From a cyanobacterium PCC 7702 (lineage in GTDB: Bacteria > Cyanobacteriota > Cyanobacteriia > Cyanobacteriales > Nostocaceae), in NCBI GenBank assembly GCA_000332255.1, contig KB235926.1:4609161-4673160 (forward strand): 64,000 nucleotides of DNA, given 5' to 3'. This document shows positions 53,074 through 61,342 of this stretch, in pieces (positions within the stretch are counted from its first letter, which is position 1; each line of letters starts with the position of its first letter). The notes under the pieces were generated by a model that was not told the origin of the DNA, searched no databases, and saw nothing but the letters and a program-made list of their open reading frames with translations. The position numbers and the translations under genes were made by a program.

Positions 53074-53680
53074 ATGCACTTTGATTTACTACAAATAGTT
53101 AAATCCTTAGGATACTTTGGAGTTTGGGGCATTATATTTGCTGAGTCTGGTTTGCTAGTCGGCTTTTTTCTTCCTGGAGATAGCTTACTATTTACTGCTG
53201 GCTTTGTCGCTTCACAAAAATTACTAAATATTTGGATTTTAATTCTGGGAGCATTTCTTTGTGCCGTTCTTGGTGATAATGTGGGCTATACCACCGGATA
53301 CAGGTTTGGTCGGAGATTATTTCAAAAAGAAGATTCCTTGCTGTTTCAGAAAAAACATTTGATTCGCACTCAAAAATTCTATCAAAAATACGGAAAAAAA
53401 AACGATCGTTTTAGCTAGGTTTGTACCGATTGTACGAACTTTTGCACCAATTATTGCTGGAGTTGGTGCTATGCATTATCGGACATTCATGTTTTACAAT
53501 TTACTTGGTGGTTTTCTTTGGACGTTTGGTGTTACCTTATTAGGTTATTTCTTAGGCAAATCTCTTCCAGCTGAACAGGTAGACCAATATTTGCTGCCTA
53601 TTATTGGTTTAATTATTATTGTTTCTTTAGTTCCATCGGTTATTCATCTCATTCAAGAAAATAGAGGTAGTCGGCGCTAA
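53074..53680 (+). pseudogene. DedA-family membrane protein with frameshift in an A9 run
   Basis: The first frame gives 114 residues of a DedA protein (GVWGIIFAESGLLVGFFLPG, LGDNVGYTTGYRFGRRLF) and stops after KYGKK. The second frame carries on with RFVPIVRTFAPIIAGVGAMH and the final helices to 53680. One base fewer in the nine-A run (53394-53402) would yield a single protein of about 200 residues with the conserved RFVPxxRxxAP motif intact. It may be a base-call error, a real mutation, or a slippage-expressed gene. DedA proteins are membrane-potential-linked lipid scramblase-like transporters. Confidence 0.8.
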
Positions 53681-53756
53681 ATTTTTTGTAGACAACTTCA
53701 GAAGAATATGGGCTGAATTTCCTTGGATAAAAGTATCAACGAAATATGGCAAATTT

Positions 53757-53779
53757 AAAAACCCCCTGAGACGGGGGTT
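53757..53779. terminator. Intrinsic terminator, strong on the minus strand
   Basis: AACCCCC (53760-53766) pairs with GGGGGTT (53773-53779) around TGAGAC. Read leftwards it is followed by TTTTTAAATTT, a textbook terminator for the small gene at 53817. It may also end the DedA transcript from the other side. Confidence 0.88.
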
Positions 53780-53816
53780 ATGTAAACTTTTTTTGCTAAA
53801 ATTTTGAGTTTTTGCT

Positions 53817-53921
53817 TTAGAACAAACTCATGATAGTAATGATACTAGCACTAGTCAACATTACCAATGCTCCCATGACAAGAGATTGAGTGAGTTGATT
53901 TGGGGGTTTTGATTCATTCAT
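53817..53921 (-). CDS. Small 34-residue membrane peptide
   Basis: This short gene encodes a polar N-terminus (MNESKPPNQLTQS) and one hydrophobic helix (LVMGALVMLTSASIITIMSLF). A strong terminator begins 38 bases beyond its stop on the same strand, which supports a real transcript. The codon content is normal and the upstream 200 bases are AT-rich as for a promoter. I do not recognise it; it could be a small subunit of a photosynthetic or respiratory complex. Confidence 0.55.
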   Translation of the reverse strand: MNESKPPNQLTQSLVMGALVMLTSASIITIMSLF

Positions 53922-54161
53922 GTTCAGATATTTTTAATCTTGAGTATTCTTATTAAAATATCAAAATCAGTATATTTATCAATGGAAACTAGTAAAACTT
54001 AAAATTGCATTACTGTTCTTAACAAATATAAGTGTAATTACTTAAATTTATCAGTTATCATTTAAGCGGAAGCAAATTTAAATTTTCCGCTGACTAAAAA
54101 TCTCGGACAAAATTCTCAAACAGTGGGCTTTGACTGTTCCTCAGTGTTGACTAGGGTAATT

Positions 54162-54863
54162 TTAACCGAACTCCTGTTCAATAATCCGCCAACGGACTCC
54201 ACTAATTCCTGGCTCTAGGCTTAGACGACTGATAATTTGTTCTAAAAATTTATCATTGCGCTCTTGTGTCAAAAAATCGGCTTCTACTTCCACCCGCTCT
54301 CTATCTTCTAGATCTTCGCTATTGAGAGAACGCAATTTCATTTCCGGATTGCTGCTGATAGCTTGGAGTAGTACGGCGCGGACATGGGCCTCGTCTATAG
54401 CACGACAAATTACAGAACAACGGTAACACAATTCTATTTCCGTACCCTTAAGGGGTTGCTGATTAATTCGATACCCAAGAGGACGCAAGAGAATGTTTGC
54501 CACCAGGACTGCAACAGCACCCATCAAAGCTTGAGGAAATAATCCAGCACCAGACAAACAGCCGACAGCAGCAGCGCACCACAGACTGGCTGCAGTATTT
54601 AAGCCGCGCACGGTCAGTCCTTCCCGGAGAATCACACCTCCCCCCAAAAAGCCAATACCAGAAACTACTTGAGCAGCCACGCGGGTAGGACTGGAATCTT
54701 TAGGGGTAAGTGCAGAAAGCATGACAAATAGGGAAGCTCCTACGCAGACCAAAGTGTTCGTTCTTAATCCTGCAAGACGTTGTCGCCATTGTCGTTCTAG
54801 TCCAATAGCTGAGCCCAGTAGAAATGCTATGAATAACCGGATAGCAAAGTCGCCTGTTGTCAT
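54162..54863 (-). CDS. MgtC/SapB-family membrane protein
   Basis: This 233-residue protein has about four N-terminal helices with the family signature (RLFIAFLLGSAIGLERQWRQRLAGLRTNTLVCVGASLFVMLS, then GIGFLGGGVILREGLTVRGLNTAASLWCAAAVGCLSGAG) and a C-terminal ACT-like soluble domain ending in GVRWRIIEQEFG. In other bacteria MgtC regulates magnesium and ATP homeostasis. I see no magnesium leader in the 370 bases upstream. Confidence 0.9.
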   Translation of the reverse strand: MTTGDFAIRLFIAFLLGSAIGLERQWRQRLAGLRTNTLVCVGASLFVMLSALTPKDSSPTRVAAQVVSGIGFLGGGVILREGLTVRGLNTAASLWCAAAVGCLSGAGLFPQALMGAVAVLVANILLRPLGYRINQQPLKGTEIELCYRCSVICRAIDEAHVRAVLLQAISSNPEMKLRSLNSEDLEDRERVEVEADFLTQERNDKFLEQIISRLSLEPGISGVRWRIIEQEFG

Positions 54864-55233
54864 GACTTACCTACTAAAATATTCTTCCAGAGATTGAAAG
54901 TATTTGTCTAATCAGATTTAGCTCAGTAGAGTAAGTACTTAATACCCTAGCTATTCTCAGAGTTCATCTAGGAGCGTTGGCTGGGGATGAAACCAATAAC
55001 AGGAGTCTTCAGCTAGCAGTCTGCCATGAAGATTTTGACTAGCTAGGGGAGGAGGACTAAATTCCTTACTACATACCTATCAAAATCAATTTGATGAACT
55101 GCTAGGAACAATTTACCACCTTTTTTTAAGTAACAGGTTAAGCAAGTAGCAAAAAGATCTTTGAATTTCCGGTTCAGTAGGTGTAAAAACTGCAGGCTAA
55201 ATTAAAGATGACACTGTATTTGTTGTTGCCTCT
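54864..55233. other. Intergenic region upstream of MgtC-like gene
   Basis: This 370-base gap lies between two leftward genes. It would contain the MgtC promoter and the end of the fluoride operon. I see no gene and no match to a known magnesium riboswitch. A short run GGGGAGGAGG occurs near 55040 on the plus strand without a start codon behind it. Confidence 0.4.
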
Positions 55234-55554
55234 TCAGTGGTGAACTAGGTTCACTGTGTCTTGAATGACAATGCCACCTACCACCATTTCCTGAACTAAA
55301 GGAATAAAAGCAGCGATCGCTTCCGCTTTATCGATGATTGTCACTACCATTGGCAGATCTGATGAAAGCTCCAGAATTCTAGAGGTGTGAATTCTATGGT
55401 GTTGGCGTTTTCCAAACCCTGCTACTCCTCTGATTACAGTTGCTCCTACCAGCCCTTTACGTCTTGCTTCTTCCACCAAGGCTAGGTAAACAGGTTTGCC
55501 CTGCCAGAGATCTGACTCGCCAACATAGATTGTCAGTCGCTCTAAAGTGTCCAT
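55234..55554 (-). CDS. DUF190 (UPF0166) protein, copy 2 of the fluoride operon
   Basis: This 106-residue protein (LERLTIYVGESDLWQGKPVY, KGLVGATVIRGVAGFGKRQHHRIHTSRILELSSDLPMVVTIIDKAEAIAAF) is of the DUF190 family, related in fold to nitrogen-regulatory PII proteins and often next to crcB. It is about 60% similar to the first copy at 56917. Its role in fluoride resistance is inferred. It is the last gene of the operon, after an intercistronic palindrome. Confidence 0.9.
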   Translation of the reverse strand: MDTLERLTIYVGESDLWQGKPVYLALVEEARRKGLVGATVIRGVAGFGKRQHHRIHTSRILELSSDLPMVVTIIDKAEAIAAFIPLVQEMVVGGIVIQDTVNLVHH

Positions 55555-55685
55555 AATAACCCTTTGATTGTCTTTTGTTGTCTCTTAAGGCAGTTATCTA
55601 TATTTTCGGTTTTTTACCTGTAACAAGGGAGAACTATTTGCTGTATGGCAAAGAATTTTCATAAGTTTTTCAGGCATCTCGCTTT

Positions 55686-55735
55686 GTAGATGCGCAGCAG
55701 CTTCTCGTAGAGTGAAGCCCGCATAGCGCGTCTAC
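55686..55735. repeat. Palindromic intercistronic element
   Basis: GTAGATGCGC (55686-55695) pairs with GCGCGTCTAC (55726-55735) with one wobble, enclosing a second hairpin around GCTTC...GAAGC. It lies in the 193 bases between the MFS gene and the second DUF190 gene, so it would fold within the operon mRNA. It looks like the dispersed palindromes common in cyanobacteria. Confidence 0.6.
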
Positions 55736-55747
55736 GGTTTTTGCATT

Positions 55748-56911
55748 TTAAACTCGATGAATTTCCCTTTGAACTAACAGCAAAATCAAAATAGCAACAA
55801 GTTGAACTGCAACTGAAAACCAAACCAATGTATTAAGCGATCGATCGTATAAAAATCCCATCAAAGCGCTGCCGCTAAACCAAGCCAAGCCGTAACCTGT
55901 ATTGAAAATACCAAATGCAGAGCCGCGTTTTTCTGCTGGTACCATGCCAGTTACCGCCGCCTTTGCAATCGATTCTTGCGCCCCCATGCCAATGCCCCAC
56001 AATACCATACCGATAAATGCCATGACATAATTTCCCAAAAACACTAGGGGAGCAAACAGGGATGATAGGAGAATGGCCAATGTTAGGCTTGTAAAGCCTA
56101 TGCGATCGAACCAGTGTCCAAATGCTAAAGCGGCGATCGCATCTATACCCATTGCTAAGGCGTAAAGTAAGGGAATCTCATCTTGGCTGCCAATAGCCGT
56201 CTGTTGAAAGTGAAAGGCAATTAAGGCAAAATCTGCATAGCCAGCTGCAACTAACGCGATCGCACCTAAATAAATCCAGAATATTTTCGGTAACCCTTTG
56301 AAAACCAAATCTAATGCTTTCGGTTCGAATTCCCTCGGATTAGGGTAAATCTTTTGCCCTACCACTAGGATACTCAACCCCAAAACTGCTGGCATTGCTA
56401 GAATGGCAAAACCCCCTTGATATCCTTGCTGTAGGTATAACATTGCTGCAACCATCAACGGCCCGAGCACTGCACCAATTTGATCCATTGCTTCATGCAA
56501 GCCAAAGCCAAAACCTCTACCCACCAGCATGGCAGCATGGGACAGCAGCAAATCTCGCGGTGGCGTACGAATGGCTTTACCCGTACGTTCCGCAATCATT
56601 AGCCCCGCTGCAATTTCCCAACGCCCCGCTAAAGCTAACAGCGGTACTGCTGCCGTATTGATCAAGTATCCCAACGTAGTCATCTGCCAGTATTTACGCA
56701 TGCGATCGCTCAGATACCCTGTTAATAGACGCAATCCATAGCCGATTAACTCACCCAAGCCTGCAACCAAACCTACAACTGTACCACTAGCTCCCAATAC
56801 TCCCAAAAATGCTCCTGTAATACTGCGTGCCCCTTCATAAGTTGCATCAGCGCAAAGACTGACAATTCCCAGTAAAATCACAAATTTTAGCGCTGCCTTT
56901 TTTTGTGTCAT
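55748..56911 (-). CDS. MFS transporter of the fluoride operon
   Basis: This 387-residue transporter has about 12 helices. Its N-terminus (LGIVSLCADATYEGARSITGAFLGVLGASGTVVGLVAGLGE) and AERTGKAIRTPPRDLLLSHA, then GLHEAMDQIGAVLGPL, mark an MFS subgroup. It starts 5 bases after the first DUF190 stop and lies in the crcB operon, so it may export a compound tied to fluoride or acid stress. The substrate is unknown. Confidence 0.87.
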   Translation of the reverse strand: MTQKKAALKFVILLGIVSLCADATYEGARSITGAFLGVLGASGTVVGLVAGLGELIGYGLRLLTGYLSDRMRKYWQMTTLGYLINTAAVPLLALAGRWEIAAGLMIAERTGKAIRTPPRDLLLSHAAMLVGRGFGFGLHEAMDQIGAVLGPLMVAAMLYLQQGYQGGFAILAMPAVLGLSILVVGQKIYPNPREFEPKALDLVFKGLPKIFWIYLGAIALVAAGYADFALIAFHFQQTAIGSQDEIPLLYALAMGIDAIAALAFGHWFDRIGFTSLTLAILLSSLFAPLVFLGNYVMAFIGMVLWGIGMGAQESIAKAAVTGMVPAEKRGSAFGIFNTGYGLAWFSGSALMGFLYDRSLNTLVWFSVAVQLVAILILLLVQREIHRV

Positions 56912-56916
56912 TGCTT

Positions 56917-57267
56917 TTACCTTGTCTGGTATCGATCTTGGGAAGGTGGCTGGTGGACTGCATTTACTGTTTCTTGAATTACCAAGCCTGTAGTTACTAT
57001 TTCTTTCACCAAGGGTAAAAAGGTGGCAACTACTTCAGCATTATCAATCACGGTTACTACCATTGGTAATTCTGATGCCAACTCTAAAATATTAGCTGTG
57101 TGAATTTGGCGGTTTTGACGCATTCCAAAGCCTTCAACGCCTCTTATCACTGTTGCTTTGGCGATTCCCATTTTTCTCGCTTCTTCTACTAAAGCGGCAT
57201 AAACGGGCTTTCCATGCCAACGATCTGACTCATCAATATAAATCGTCAATCGCTCTAAAGTAGTCAC
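56917..57267 (-). CDS. DUF190 (UPF0166) protein, copy 1
   Basis: This 116-residue DUF190 protein starts at GTG 57267 (LERLTIYIDESDRWHGKPVY; GIAKATVIRGVEGFGMRQNRQIHTANILELASELPMVV). It lies about 100 bases after crcB and 5 before the MFS gene, in an arrangement shared with other crcB operons. Its duplication with the copy at 55234 is clear; they share the same length and motif order. Confidence 0.92.
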   Translation of the reverse strand: MTTLERLTIYIDESDRWHGKPVYAALVEEARKMGIAKATVIRGVEGFGMRQNRQIHTANILELASELPMVVTVIDNAEVVATFLPLVKEIVTTGLVIQETVNAVHQPPSQDRYQTR

Positions 57268-57368
57268 GCTCAGAATTCCTCGCCTCTTAATAAAAAACTC
57301 TTACTTGTTCGGTTTCCTCAGTATGTCGGTTGAGAAAATGCTGCAGTTTTTGTTGTTGAGCGATTAAT

Positions 57369-57824
57369 TCACGGCATGTTCCTTGCCAAAAAACTGCCAA
57401 CTTCCAAAGCGATGAATCCTAAAGTTGCACTACCTAACCAGTAAAGCAGCATTAACCCATAATTTCCGGAACGTAGGAGCACAGATGTATCCAAAGCGTA
57501 GGTAGAAAATGTCGTGTAAGATCCCAAAAACCCCACAGCAACCATAAGCCGCAAATCTGGGGAGGTGATAGTTCTCTCTAGTGTTAGAGTTACAAAAAAT
57601 CCCATGACTAGAGCACCTGTGATATTAATGACAAAGGTGCCATAGGGGAAACTCGTTCCCAACCATTGGGCAAAGAAAAGAGTTACATAATAGCGGCTTA
57701 AAGCGCCAGGAATTGCCCCCAAGCTGATTGCTATGGGAGCACGAATCGCCGGATCTACTGAAGTTAACAAACTCAGACTTTTGCCCAATCCACTCAACAA
57801 GAAGTTCAAGATGCTGGCTGTCAT
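57369..57824 (-). CDS. crcB: Fluoride exporter CrcB/Fluc
   Basis: This 151-residue protein has four helices and the CrcB motifs: [15 protein letters not shown] with the conserved R-x-[23 protein letters not shown] with the Asn, and [20 protein letters not shown] with the fluoride-track Phe/Thr residues. It forms a dual-topology dimer that lets fluoride leave the cell. GGGAG lies 7 bases before ATG 57824. A fluoride riboswitch lies in its leader (57925-58030), so expression should rise with fluoride. Confidence 0.94.
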   Translation of the reverse strand: MTASILNFLLSGLGKSLSLLTSVDPAIRAPIAISLGAIPGALSRYYVTLFFAQWLGTSFPYGTFVINITGALVMGFFVTLTLERTITSPDLRLMVAVGFLGSYTTFSTYALDTSVLLRSGNYGLMLLYWLGSATLGFIALEVGSFLARNMP

Positions 57825-57924
57825 CCAACTACTCCCAGAAATTTCGTTTACACAGATTCTCGCCCTTCATAGGAGTTTAGGAATAGCAATAAATAGCCCT
57901 ACCCTCCTGAAGCGAGTTTGGAAA

Positions 57925-58030
57925 GTAGGAGCTATCAGCCTTCAGTCAGTTGAAAATAATTGCTTTACTCACGAACAAGCAAAACAATACCCCCGACAGT
58001 TGGCGGTTGTGGCAAGCCCCATTGCCGTGA
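57925..58030 (-). ncRNA. Fluoride riboswitch (crcB motif) upstream of crcB
   Basis: On the minus strand the leader shows the conserved crcB-motif parts in order: stem GGCA with TGCC enclosing an 8-base ATGGGGCT loop, then ACAACCGC, a variable stretch of about 55 bases, and the 3' conserved block GGCTGATAGCTCCTAC. These match the consensus GGCGATGG...CGCC, (A)UAAACGC and GCUAAUGACACCUAC. A downstream GGAGG that could pair with CTCC suggests control of ribosome access. The crcB start is 100 bases beyond. Confidence 0.88.
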
Positions 58031-58366
58031 TACTCTCTCCGCCAAGATTGGCGTTGTGGCGAGAGATTCTTGTTTCAAGGAGCGATCTTGCTTAAAAACT
58101 GTTCTTAGATTCTAGCAGAAGATCTTCTCTCCACAAGCGTTAATTTCTGTGTAACCCACAGTCTTTAAAAGATAGCCTAGTAATTGGAATCCTCTCTAAT
58201 GGATCCTCCCAAACCTCGCTCTCAGAAGGTGTGGAAGGATTCATACACTGCAAACTCTACTCTGAGTCATAGTTTGTACCTCTATTACCTGGTTTTTAAT
58301 AGCGAGTTAATTGCAGCTTGCATAGCTTCAGTAGTAGTTCTTTTGTCTCGGTTGTCAAGATTTCCG

Positions 58367-58402
58367 CTGGATGCAAAGTAAAACTTTTTGCCTTGCATCC
58401 AG
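58367..58402. terminator. Stem-loop after leuA
   Basis: CTGGATGCAA (58367-58376) pairs perfectly with TTGCATCCAG (58393-58402) around a 16-base loop, 26 bases past the leuA stop. No clear T run follows, so it may stabilise the 3' end rather than terminate on its own. The rest of 58031-58366 between crcB and leuA shows no gene. Confidence 0.6.
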
Positions 58403-58427
58403 GTTCATGGGGAAGTCTTAGTGGCTT

Positions 58428-60023
58428 TTATGCAGTGACTTGCTTTCGCTGAGATTGAGTTTGCAACCAAGCATACAATCTATTCAACGCATTTACGTAT
58501 GCTTGCGCTGATGCTACAATAATGTCGGTATTGGCTGCATGACCTGAGAATACTCTATTTTCGTGTTTGAGGCGAATAGTGACCTCTCCGATCGCATCAA
58601 TTCCAGCCGTTACCGATTGCACAGAAAACTCAATCAGTTGGTTGGGTACGTTCACAACTCGGTTGATAGCTTTGTAAACAGCATCCACCGGTCCTGTACC
58701 AATAGCAGCATCCATTAATTCTTCGCCCTCTGGAGTCCTAAGGGTGACTGTGGCTGTAGGTTTGGCGTTACTACCACAGGAAACTTGTACTAATTCTAAT
58801 TTAAATAATTCGGGAGCTTGCTGGATTTCATCGTTGACAATGGCCTGCAAATCCCAATCTGTAATTTCTTTCTTTTTATCTGCTATTTCTTTGAATCTAA
58901 TGAATGCTTGGTTTAGTTCGGTTTCTGTCAGTTCGTAGCCCAATTCGCGCAAGCGGGTGCGGAAAGCATTTCTACCTGAATGTTTGCCCAAAACAATTTG
59001 ATTTTCGGTTAAACCAATTGATTGGGCGTCCATAATTTCGTAGGTAAGTTTGTTTTTTAGTACCCCATCTTGGTGAATTCCCGATTCGTGAGCAAAGGCG
59101 TTTGCACCCACAATTGCTTTATTTGGTTGTACCAAAATTCCTGTGAGGTTGGAAACTAAACGGGAAGTTCTGTAAATTTGTTTGGTATCGATATTGGTCA
59201 GAGGCTCTTCCGAATCTACCGGACGTCCCAAAAAAGGATTAAAATATTGGCGCCGTACGTGCAACGCCATTACTAATTCTTCTAGTGCAGCATTTCCTGC
59301 CCGTTCGCCGATGCCGTTGATTGTACATTCTAACTGTCTAGCGCCATTTTTGACTGCTTCTAAAAAGTTAGCAACTGCCAAGCCCAAATCATTATGTCCG
59401 TGAACGGAAATAATCGCTTTATCAATGTTGGGAACATTTTCTTTTATTCCCTTAATTAGTGCTCCAAATTCACTGGGAGTAGTATAACCCACTGTATCGG
59501 GAATATTAACCGTGGTCGCTCCGGCGGAAATTACTCTCTCTAAAACCTCGTAGAGAAATTCTGGGTCAGAACGTCCAGCATCTTCCGGAGAAAATTCCAC
59601 ATCTGAGGTAAAATTCTTTGCATAGGCTACCATTTCCTCTGCGATCGCCACTACTTCTTGTCTGGTTTTTTTCAATTTGTATTTGAGGTGAATATCTGAA
59701 GTGGCAATAAAAGTGTGAATTCGTCCTTTTGCTGCTGGTTTAATCGCTTCAGCTGCAGCTTTAATATCTTCTTTTCTGGCTCTTGCCAAACTACAAATTA
59801 CAGGACCGTCTTCTGTTCCTACAGTTTGGGCTATCTTGCTGATTGCTTCAAAATCTCCCGGACTGGCAAAGGCAAAACCTGCTTCAATTATATCTACACC
59901 CAGGCGTGCTAATTGTTTGGCGATCGTTAGCTTTTCGTCAATATTTAAAGTTGCCCCCGGACATTGTTCACCATCTCTGAGGGTGGTATCAAAAATGATA
60001 ATGCGTTCTGGCTTGGTGTTCAT
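58428..60023 (-). CDS. leuA: 2-isopropylmalate synthase
   Basis: This 531-residue enzyme condenses 2-oxoisovalerate and acetyl-CoA in the first committed step of leucine synthesis. Motifs are [17 protein letters not shown] near residue 10, the metal-site [15 protein letters not shown] near 207, [22 protein letters not shown], and a C-terminal leucine-binding regulatory domain ending in [13 protein letters not shown]. Length is typical. No leader peptide or attenuator was found in the upstream 97 bases. Confidence 0.96.
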   Translation of the reverse strand: MNTKPERIIIFDTTLRDGEQCPGATLNIDEKLTIAKQLARLGVDIIEAGFAFASPGDFEAISKIAQTVGTEDGPVICSLARARKEDIKAAAEAIKPAAKGRIHTFIATSDIHLKYKLKKTRQEVVAIAEEMVAYAKNFTSDVEFSPEDAGRSDPEFLYEVLERVISAGATTVNIPDTVGYTTPSEFGALIKGIKENVPNIDKAIISVHGHNDLGLAVANFLEAVKNGARQLECTINGIGERAGNAALEELVMALHVRRQYFNPFLGRPVDSEEPLTNIDTKQIYRTSRLVSNLTGILVQPNKAIVGANAFAHESGIHQDGVLKNKLTYEIMDAQSIGLTENQIVLGKHSGRNAFRTRLRELGYELTETELNQAFIRFKEIADKKKEITDWDLQAIVNDEIQQAPELFKLELVQVSCGSNAKPTATVTLRTPEGEELMDAAIGTGPVDAVYKAINRVVNVPNQLIEFSVQSVTAGIDAIGEVTIRLKHENRVFSGHAANTDIIVASAQAYVNALNRLYAWLQTQSQRKQVTA

Positions 60024-60120
60024 TTGCTGTTCTTTCCTTAGTTTATATTTATGGCTTAAAATACCTTAGACCTATTTTTTTACTTTTACTTTATAAATTG
60101 TAAATTCTTGTCAATTTTTT

Positions 60121-60642
60121 TTATCCATCTATCTTTTCTATTTGATCTCTAATATCATTTAAATCTATATACCTATCCGTAGCATTACGTAATTCTCTAG
60201 CTATCATTCCTTCTGTTGATACGACTGTAATATGAGTATTTTTAGAGCGTAATAGTTCTATTGCTCTTTCAAAATCACCATCTCCGCTAAATAAAACAAC
60301 CCGGTCATACTGATCTACTGTATTAAACATATCTACAACTATTTCAATATCTAAATTAGCTTTTTGTGAGTAACGACCAGAAGCATCATCATAATATTCT
60401 TTGAGAATTTTGGTTCTAACTGTATATCCGAGACTAATCAGAGCATCCCTAAAACCTCGTTGATCTTGTGGATCTTTTAAGCCGGTGTACCAAAATGCAT
60501 TTATTAGTGTTGTCTCTGGTTGTTCGTGTTTAAAGTATTCTAAGACTCGTCGCGGGTCAAAAAACCAGCCATTTTTTTGTTGAGCATAGAACATATTATT
60601 TCCGTCTACAAAAATAGACAGACGATTCATCGAAGAACCCAT
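60121..60642 (-). CDS. NYN domain protein (LabA/DUF88-like)
   Basis: This 173-residue protein has a PIN-like NYN fold with predicted metal-binding acidic residues: RLSIFVDGNNMFYAQQ at the N-terminus, NLDIEIVVDMFNTVDQYDRVVLFSGDGDFERAIELLRSKNTHITVV near residue 95. In Synechococcus the related LabA protein acts in clock output; others may be RNases. Neither role is shown by this sequence. Confidence 0.88.
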   Translation of the reverse strand: MGSSMNRLSIFVDGNNMFYAQQKNGWFFDPRRVLEYFKHEQPETTLINAFWYTGLKDPQDQRGFRDALISLGYTVRTKILKEYYDDASGRYSQKANLDIEIVVDMFNTVDQYDRVVLFSGDGDFERAIELLRSKNTHITVVSTEGMIARELRNATDRYIDLNDIRDQIEKIDG

Positions 60643-61342
60643 AGCAAATTTACACCTAATAGATATATAAAGAAGAATTTAGAGCGAACAATAGATTATA
60701 GCAATATTAAATAGCAAATTTGCTATTATTTAAAATTGTACTCTCATATATAGCTTGTATATAACCTCTCTTCTCCAAGAAACTAGACGGATACATTAGA
60801 GTTAAGCTTCAGTTAGTGCATAACCTTTTTGTCCTTGAGCGCGACGCTTTGCACCCTGTAATCAAAATCTACCAATAAAATTGACTGAGTAAAAGCTTGC
60901 AACATCTGTATACCGATCAAGTTTACTCCTAAAATGGTATCGAATAAGCTTTGAATAAAATTTAATGCGACAATGTTACCTAGGAAAGAAGAGTATCTTA
61001 CAAGATACGCAGTCAGTTTGTATAGATAGCTAGAAATAATTTACCCAAACAAACTTTGTGGGTAGTGGTGGACCACAGTTACAGCCAAACCATGCTAGTT
61101 GAATCTTGCTACCACCGCTCTGTCCTGGAAAAATTCTCCCAGAAGCTAAGTCAACTCGAAATTTCGCTGATGGTGAAATGGCTCCCCAGAGCTTTTCAAA
61201 TCTAAACTGATGCTAGACGGGTTTGAGAAGAAAGTATAGTTTACAAATCTATAAGCTTTTCTGAAAGCTTAATTTCACCTTTATTGTACTAAAAAACGTG
61301 TCAAGAAATAATCAGAACAAGTAAATTACTTAGGAACAGGGT
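60643..61342. other. Divergent 700-base intergenic region
   Basis: This long gap separates the NYN gene from the CHASE2 kinase gene. An ATG at 61092 opens a 37-codon frame (MLVESCYHRSVLEKF...WLPRAFQI) that could be a decayed fragment. I see no RNA or operator signature. Otherwise AT-rich spacer with promoters. Confidence 0.4.

Noticed and set aside
54864..55233. Possible magnesium or fluoride riboswitch before the MgtC-like gene
   Set aside because: Short segments such as GGGGATG and AGGAGTC look similar to parts of the fluoride motif, but the conserved blocks and order are absent.
61092..61205. A 37-codon frame in the long gap before the CHASE2 kinase
   Set aside because: No ribosome site, no terminator and no recognisable fold; kept only as a note on the gap.
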